A stretch of 64,000 nt of DNA, from positions 258,501 to 322,500 of the forward strand of contig CM064713.1 in the NCBI GenBank assembly GCA_032717465.1. Direction: 5' to 3'. The DNA is from Coenobita brevimanus. Lineage: Eukaryota > Arthropoda > Malacostraca > Decapoda > Coenobitidae. The position numbers were made by a program, and so were the translations under genes. Each line of letters opens with the position of its first letter. Within the stretch, counting starts at the first letter, position 1. Below, one piece after another: positions 59,360-64,000 of this stretch. Below the pieces are notes generated by a model. It did not search any database, was not told where the DNA came from, and saw only the letters and a program-made list of their open reading frames with translations.

Positions 59360-60340
59360 AGACAGAAAGGATGGATGGATGGTTGAACAGATGATGAGAG
59401 GGAGGGAGGGAGGACGATAAGAATGGACGGATGGACAGATGGAGGGAGGGAGGAAGAAAGACGGAAAGGATGGATGGATGGACAGATGAAGAAGGGAAGG
59501 AGGGAGGGAGGAAGAACGACAGAAAGGATGAATGGATGGATGGATGGACGGGCGAATGAGGGAGGGAGGGCGATGAGATGAAAGGAAGGGATGGCTGAAT
59601 GAATATGGGGGAGGGCGTTCAGAAAGTGAGGGATGGGAGAAAGGCAGATGGAGGAGGGAAAGAAGCAATGAAAGATGGTAGACTTGAAAGTAGAAGCAAA
59701 GACAGATGGAGGGAAGGAAGAGAGGAAAAATGGAAGGAGGGAAGAGATGAAAAAGGAAGAAAAGGAATGGAGGAAAAAGGAAAGGAGGGAAGGAAGAGGA
59801 AATAGAGAAAAATGATGACATGAAGCTGAAAATAAAGGGAGGATCAGAAAATGAAAGGCGTAAGGAAACAGTCAACGAATGAAAGGGGACTGAAAAGCAA
59901 AGGAATGATGTGATAAATAGCGAATGAACAGACTGGCTAGTGCATACATGGAGAATGAAAAATATATGAATAAATGAATAGACGAAGTGACTGAATGAAC
60001 CACGACTGAATGAACAGACAACAGAGTAATGTACGAACACAAAATACACACTGAACACAATGAACAACTGAATGGATGAATGAAGATTAAACGGGTAAGT
60101 GAAGAAAAGGCTGACTAAATGAAAGATTAATTAATGAATGGGTAGAAACTGACAATGAACAGATGGTAAACTGAAGGAATGAATGAAAAGACTAAAACGA
60201 ATGAATGAAGAGAAGGAAGCTTGTATGACGTTAAATGAAAGACGAGAAGGCAGACTGAATAAAATGAATGAAAACTGAATGGAAAGCGAAGAAGGACGAA
60301 TGAATGAGTGAAGGAAAGGGACCATACAAACAGCCAGGAG
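59360..60340. repeat. Degenerate (GGAT)n and (GAAT)n tetranucleotide repeats
   Basis: GGATGGATGGATGG segments up to 59600 grade into ATGAATGAATGAAC segments by 60300. Confidence 0.7.
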
Positions 60341-61269
60341 GGACAAGTGGGGGGGGAAGGGGAGGGAGAGTGTGGTGGGGAGGGGAGAGGAGGGGGAGGG
60401 GAGAAGTGGGGAGGGTGGGAGAAGGAAGGAGGGAGGGGAGGGGAGGGGAGGCAAAACCCCCTTCACCTCCCCTCCCCCCATTGTTCCTCCCCTAGACAGG
60501 TTTTTGCTCCTGTTTTTCTTCCCTCCCTCCCCTCCACACCCCTTATCCCTTTTCTTCCTCACCCTTTCCTCCATCTACTCTATCCTTTTCTCTTCCTTCC
60601 TCTCACTGACCACCCTTTTCGCAACCACTCTCCCCATCCCTTCATACCTTTTCCCCCTCATTATATCCTCCTCGTACTCTATCCTCTTCACCTCGTCCCT
60701 CTAGCAGCTAGTCATTCTCACAACCTTTTCCCATTTCTTGCTTCCCATCATTCTATCCTTTCACCCTTCTTCATCCTTGCAAATTTCTTCCACTCTCATT
60801 CTCTTCTGCTTTTCAATCTCGCTGCTCATCCTCTTCTTTCTCTCTTCTAACCCTCTCTCTACACACTTATACTCTTCAACCCATTCTTCTTTCCTGCAAC
60901 TTTTCACCCAAGCTAAAATTAAAATCCCTTCTTTTGTCTCCCTTTTCTCTACCTATCCATTTTCCATATAGTTTTTCCAGTTTTTCTAGTGTCCTATTTT
61001 CGTTTCATATCTTTTTCTCTTCTCCTCCTAAGTTCATCTACCTTATTTTTTTCTCCTCTTCCTCCTTTTCTTAATGCTCTTCCCATCTTTTCCATGTCTT
61101 TGCTTCCATCTTTCCATCGTCGCATTTTAATCTCTCCTCTTCATTCTCTCACTCCCCTTTTTTCACTATCTTCTTCCCACCCTATCCATATCTCCCTTTC
61201 CATCCTTCCCTCTTTTCCCCAGTCGCTCCCTCCCCCCACCCCTTCAAGCGTAAGGTGGGGGGGGGAGGT

Positions 61270-61650
61270 AAGGGAAGATGAGAATGCTTATCATCACGGC
61301 CTCCCCACGCTTGAGATCATTTGCATATTCCTTCATCACCAGTACAACCCATATTTCTGTTTACATTCACTCTGGAACGTCCGGCGCTAATAACCCAATT
61401 CGGTTCGGATGGGGGAGCAAAATTAAAACGAAATCAAACCTCATTAACCAACTTATCAGAACCATCCAGGGAAGTTATTAAAAAAAATAACCAAACGCCG
61501 GCCCGAAACTAATTAATTCGCCAAGGACCGAAAGTTACGCGGGGCCGAAGGTGATGTTTAGCGTCGGGCACGGAATGTCAACAATGACCTACCGGGCGGG
61601 TTTTCATTAGAGGAGGGAGGGCGATGGCATGCGTTAACTCCTCCCCCCAC
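61270..61650. promoter_or_regulatory. Complex-sequence island, candidate regulatory element
   Basis: About 380 bp of high-complexity, GC-balanced sequence between long Pu/Py tracts. It contains the octamer ATTTGCATAT (61319-61328), a homeodomain-like ACTAATTAATTC (near 61508) and several CpGs. No open frame of note. Regulatory role is inferred from contrast and motifs only. Confidence 0.25.
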
Positions 61651-61815
61651 TCCCAGACTCCTTCCTACCTTGGTAAAATTATGTAAGAGGAGAGGAAGAC
61701 GGAGAACGAGGTAAGTGGATAAAGTGGGGAAGTACATGGAGGAGCGTAGTATTCACTGGCGGGAGGGAGTGCAGGTAAACTGAACTGAAGAGGTCTGGGG
61801 GCTTTCCATCATGTA

Positions 61816-61992
61816 AGTGCCACTGGAGACCTCCTAACATCTCTCTCTCAGCGATTTGTTTTGCATATTACCTTGTTATCCTCTTGAACGTTAATCAAGC
61901 AAACAACGCCGATATTAGATATATATATAAGAATGTACATGTTAAAGGTGCAACATGCAAAGTAAATCTTAGGAGGTGTTAGGAACGCCCCT
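61816..61992. mobile_element. MITE-like element, copy 3
   Basis: Left AAGTGCCACTGGAGACCTCC, CAGCGATTTGTTTTGCATA. Right GGAGGTGTTAGGAACGCCCC, roughly inverted to the left end. Same family as 25879-26101. Confidence 0.55.
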
Positions 61993-62392
61993 AAACAACT
62001 ATGAACAGGACTCTTAACAATGGCTGCCACCGTGCATGAATTCTGGGATTGGGTGTCTGACAAACAAGACAATAAAATATTTTGTCTGTCATTCCCTCGT
62101 CATTACTTACCCTACATACTCATTATCATTACTTTCCGCTGCACCCGTCTTCGTTGAGTTATGCAAGAGTTTCTTACTTTTGCCTAATACAAATCCTTGG
62201 TTTTCCAAATCGCTGAATTATCTTTTCCAGTTTCGTAGAAGCATATGTTTATTTCTTGCTTAACCTATTCATTATTCAAATCTTTATTAAGCTTCGTCCT
62301 TACATATGCATCACGTCTTATTAACCTCACTCCATTCATCAGTCATGTAACTATATCAACACTGCTCCCTCTTTCTTTTCTCTTCTCTGCTA

Positions 62393-62399
<7 letters not shown>

Positions 62400-62432
<33 letters not shown>
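62400..62432. repeat. (CT)n microsatellite
   Basis: 33 bp of CT. Confidence 0.95.
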
Positions 62433-62435
<3 letters not shown>

Positions 62436-62599
62436 GACCCTTCCCACTGTCTCTCCATCTCTCCCTCCTCTCAATCTCACACCCTAATTCCCCCTTTTAG
62501 CTTTCTCGCACTATCTATCGCAGCGGCCCACAAAAAAATGGACTGGACCCTTTTATCTATCGACCTCCAGACACTTTATAAAGAGGATTCCCAGGAGCA

Positions 62600-62980
62600 A
62601 TTGAAGCGAGGGATGGAAGGAAGGACAGAGAGAGGGAAGCAAGGAAGGAAGGAAGGAAGGAAGGAAGGGAGGGAGGGAAGGAAGGAAGGAAGGAAGGAGA
62701 GGGAAGGAAGGAAGGAAGGAAGGAGAGGGAAGGAAGGAAGGACAGAGAGGGAAGGAAGGACAGAGAGGGAAGGAAGGAAGAATGGAAGGAAGGAAGGAGG
62801 AAAGAAACGAAGGAAGGAAGGAAGGAGAGGTAAGGAAGGAGGAAAGAAAGGAAGGGAGGGAGGGAAGGAAGGAAGGAGGCAAGAAAGGAAGGGAAGGAAG
62901 GAGGCAAGAAAGGAAGGGAAGGAAGGAGGCAAGAAAGGAAGGGGAAGAAGGAAGGAAGGAGGGAGGGGAGGAAGATAAAG
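62600..62980. repeat. (GGAA)n array
   Basis: About 380 bp of GGAAGGAAGG units with GAGAGG and GGCAAGAAA interruptions. Consecutive GGAA is also the ETS-factor core motif. Confidence 0.95.
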
Positions 62981-63102
62981 TACGGAAAATGAATTAACAA
63001 AGGGAAGGAGTACGGATTTAGAGATTTAAGTGTCTACATACCTACATAATTAGGCTTTTTCTCATAGGGGGTTGCCGAGATAGGACGACACTCACCAAAT
63101 TA

Positions 63103-63103
<1 letters not shown>

Positions 63104-63165
<62 letters not shown>
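63104..63165. repeat. (CA)n microsatellite
   Basis: About 62 bp of CA. Confidence 0.95.
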
Positions 63166-63167
<2 letters not shown>

Positions 63168-63829
63168 CCTCGTACCTTATTTAAATGTTTTTTTACGAAG
63201 TACCTGAAAGACAGGAAGGAAAGGAGGAAGGGAGAAAGGTAGGTAGAGCTAAATTGGAAGACAGATAGACTTGAAAGCCAGGAAGGAAAGGAGGAAGGGA
63301 GAAAGATAGGTAGAGCTAAATTGGAAGACAGGGACGGAAGAGGTGAGAAAGAGAAAAAGAGGATGGTCAGGAAAGAAGGAAAAGGAGTAACGAGAGAGAG
63401 AGGGGGGGGGGCTGAGAAGAAAGGAGAGGGGAAGAGGAAACATGGGAGAAAGAAATATGACAGAAGGAAGCAAAGACAGAAGGACTGAAGAAGGGAGGGA
63501 AAGAAAAAATAAGGAATGGAGGGAAGCAGAGTGAAGGGAGAGGAGGAAAGAAGGAAGGGAGGGAGAGAGGGAAGAAGGGAGGCAGAGAGCTATCGGATAT
63601 CACTAGCCAGACGAAGGTAGCAGCTAAGCAAGACTCGTTCCCACACACACCCCTCTTCTAAAACGCCTATTATACGCCTTTCAACTCCCCTAGATTTTTT
63701 CAACCTCGTCCCACCTCCCAAACTACCCATTATCTCATTCCTTTACGGGAACAATGTCAAGATAAAACGGAAAAATACACGAAGATAATATTCCCCCCAA
63801 AACGCCTGTGAGCCTTCTAGATTCTGGAA

Positions 63830-64000
63830 AATTTTGCGAAAGTTGGGGAAATAATCAATAGCGATGTTAAAGGGGCGACCGCGAAGTTGGCATCACTGTT
63901 CCCGGCCGCGTTCAAGGTAGCAGATGTTAAGAGGGAGGGGGAGCGGTCCACCAACCAGCATCCAGCTTCGTCCACGACCACCAATCAGCATCCAGCGCGG
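63830..64000. promoter_or_regulatory. CpG-rich edge with CCAAT-containing direct repeat
   Basis: CCACCAACCAGCATCCAGC (63949-63967) recurs as CCACCAATCAGCATCCAGC (63980-63998), the second with a CCAAT box. The surrounding GGCGACCGCGAAG and CCCGGCCGCG are CpG-rich, unlike the DNA to the left. Possibly near the Myc promoter; truncated by the window edge. Confidence 0.25.

Larger units (their letters stand above)
48182..64000. other. Low-complexity domain of alternating polypurine and polypyrimidine tracts
   Basis: Most of these 15.8 kb are strand-skewed tracts. On the + strand they are purine-rich at 48800-50640, 53155-54080, 55890-56100, 58620-60470 and 62600-63600. They are pyrimidine-rich at 51200-52230, 54790-55100, 55500-55700, 57040-58440 and 60480-61240. 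Long Pro/Ser/Leu/Phe or Arg/Glu/Gly-rich frames here come from composition. If Myc's first exons lie to the right, this is Myc intron or 5' flank. Confidence 0.75.

Noticed and set aside
58718..60067. 449-codon minus-strand frame, the longest in the window
   Set aside because: Composition is Phe/Ser/Leu/Pro from a purine-rich + strand and GGAT/GAAT repeats; no domain and no conserved motif.
62538..63000. Lys/Glu/Gly/Arg-rich frame and its complementary Leu/Pro/Ser frame
   Set aside because: Direct translations of the (GGAA)n array.

Overview
The window is animal nuclear DNA, most likely from a crustacean and probably a decapod. It has two intron-split metazoan genes, spliceosomal GT/AG junctions, very dense microsatellites and many decayed non-LTR retrotransposons (CR1, RTE, jockey-like and I/R1-like), tRNA-derived SINEs and small inverted-repeat elements. 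The organism is inferred from repeat style and protein character, not from a marker gene. There is no operon, CRISPR array, rRNA or functional tRNA gene.

Host gene 1 (8.04-25.64 kb, + strand) is a beta-1,4-galactosyltransferase-family Golgi enzyme. Six coding exons (8038-8338, 12816-12970, 15323-15404, 21779-21962, 23314-23544, 25482-25635) join in phase into a 368-residue type II membrane protein. It has the family motifs in order: FNRARLLNVGF, DVD, YFGG, WGWGGEDDD and MIRH. Introns hold an RTE element, several SINEs, a 3-kb inverted repeat, a hAT relic and a Penelope-like fragment with a hammerhead-ribozyme-like core. The stop codon is followed within a few bases by an RTE 3' end and then a MITE.

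Host gene 2 (47.05-48.18 kb, - strand) is the 3' part of a Myc proto-oncogene orthologue. A 341-nt exon carries the EDEVDVVS acidic box and a 303-nt last exon carries the bHLH-leucine zipper. The N-terminal transactivation exon was not found and probably lies past the right edge. That would make 48.2-64 kb a giant Myc intron or upstream region. It is mostly alternating polypurine and polypyrimidine tracts.

Layout: 0-5.9 kb, a CR1 copy inserted in a G/C-skewed minisatellite; 5.9-8.0 kb, microsatellites, degenerate tandem repeats and a SINE; 8.0-25.6 kb, the B4GALT-family gene; 25.6-33.8 kb, repeats including an RTE copy that carries two nested insertions; 34.7-43.6 kb, a satellite followed by a retrotransposon graveyard; 43.6-47.0 kb, AT-rich repeat-poor DNA, probably the Myc 3' UTR; 47.0-48.2 kb, Myc exons; 48.2-64 kb, the low-complexity domain with a few complex islands.

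The two genes are convergent and functionally unrelated (glycan synthesis and growth-control transcription). No undescribed multi-gene system was found. The most interesting items are the Tyr at the donor-gating position of the glycosyltransferase, the long intronic inverted repeat, the hammerhead-like core, and three nested insertions with readable target duplications or terminal inverted repeats.
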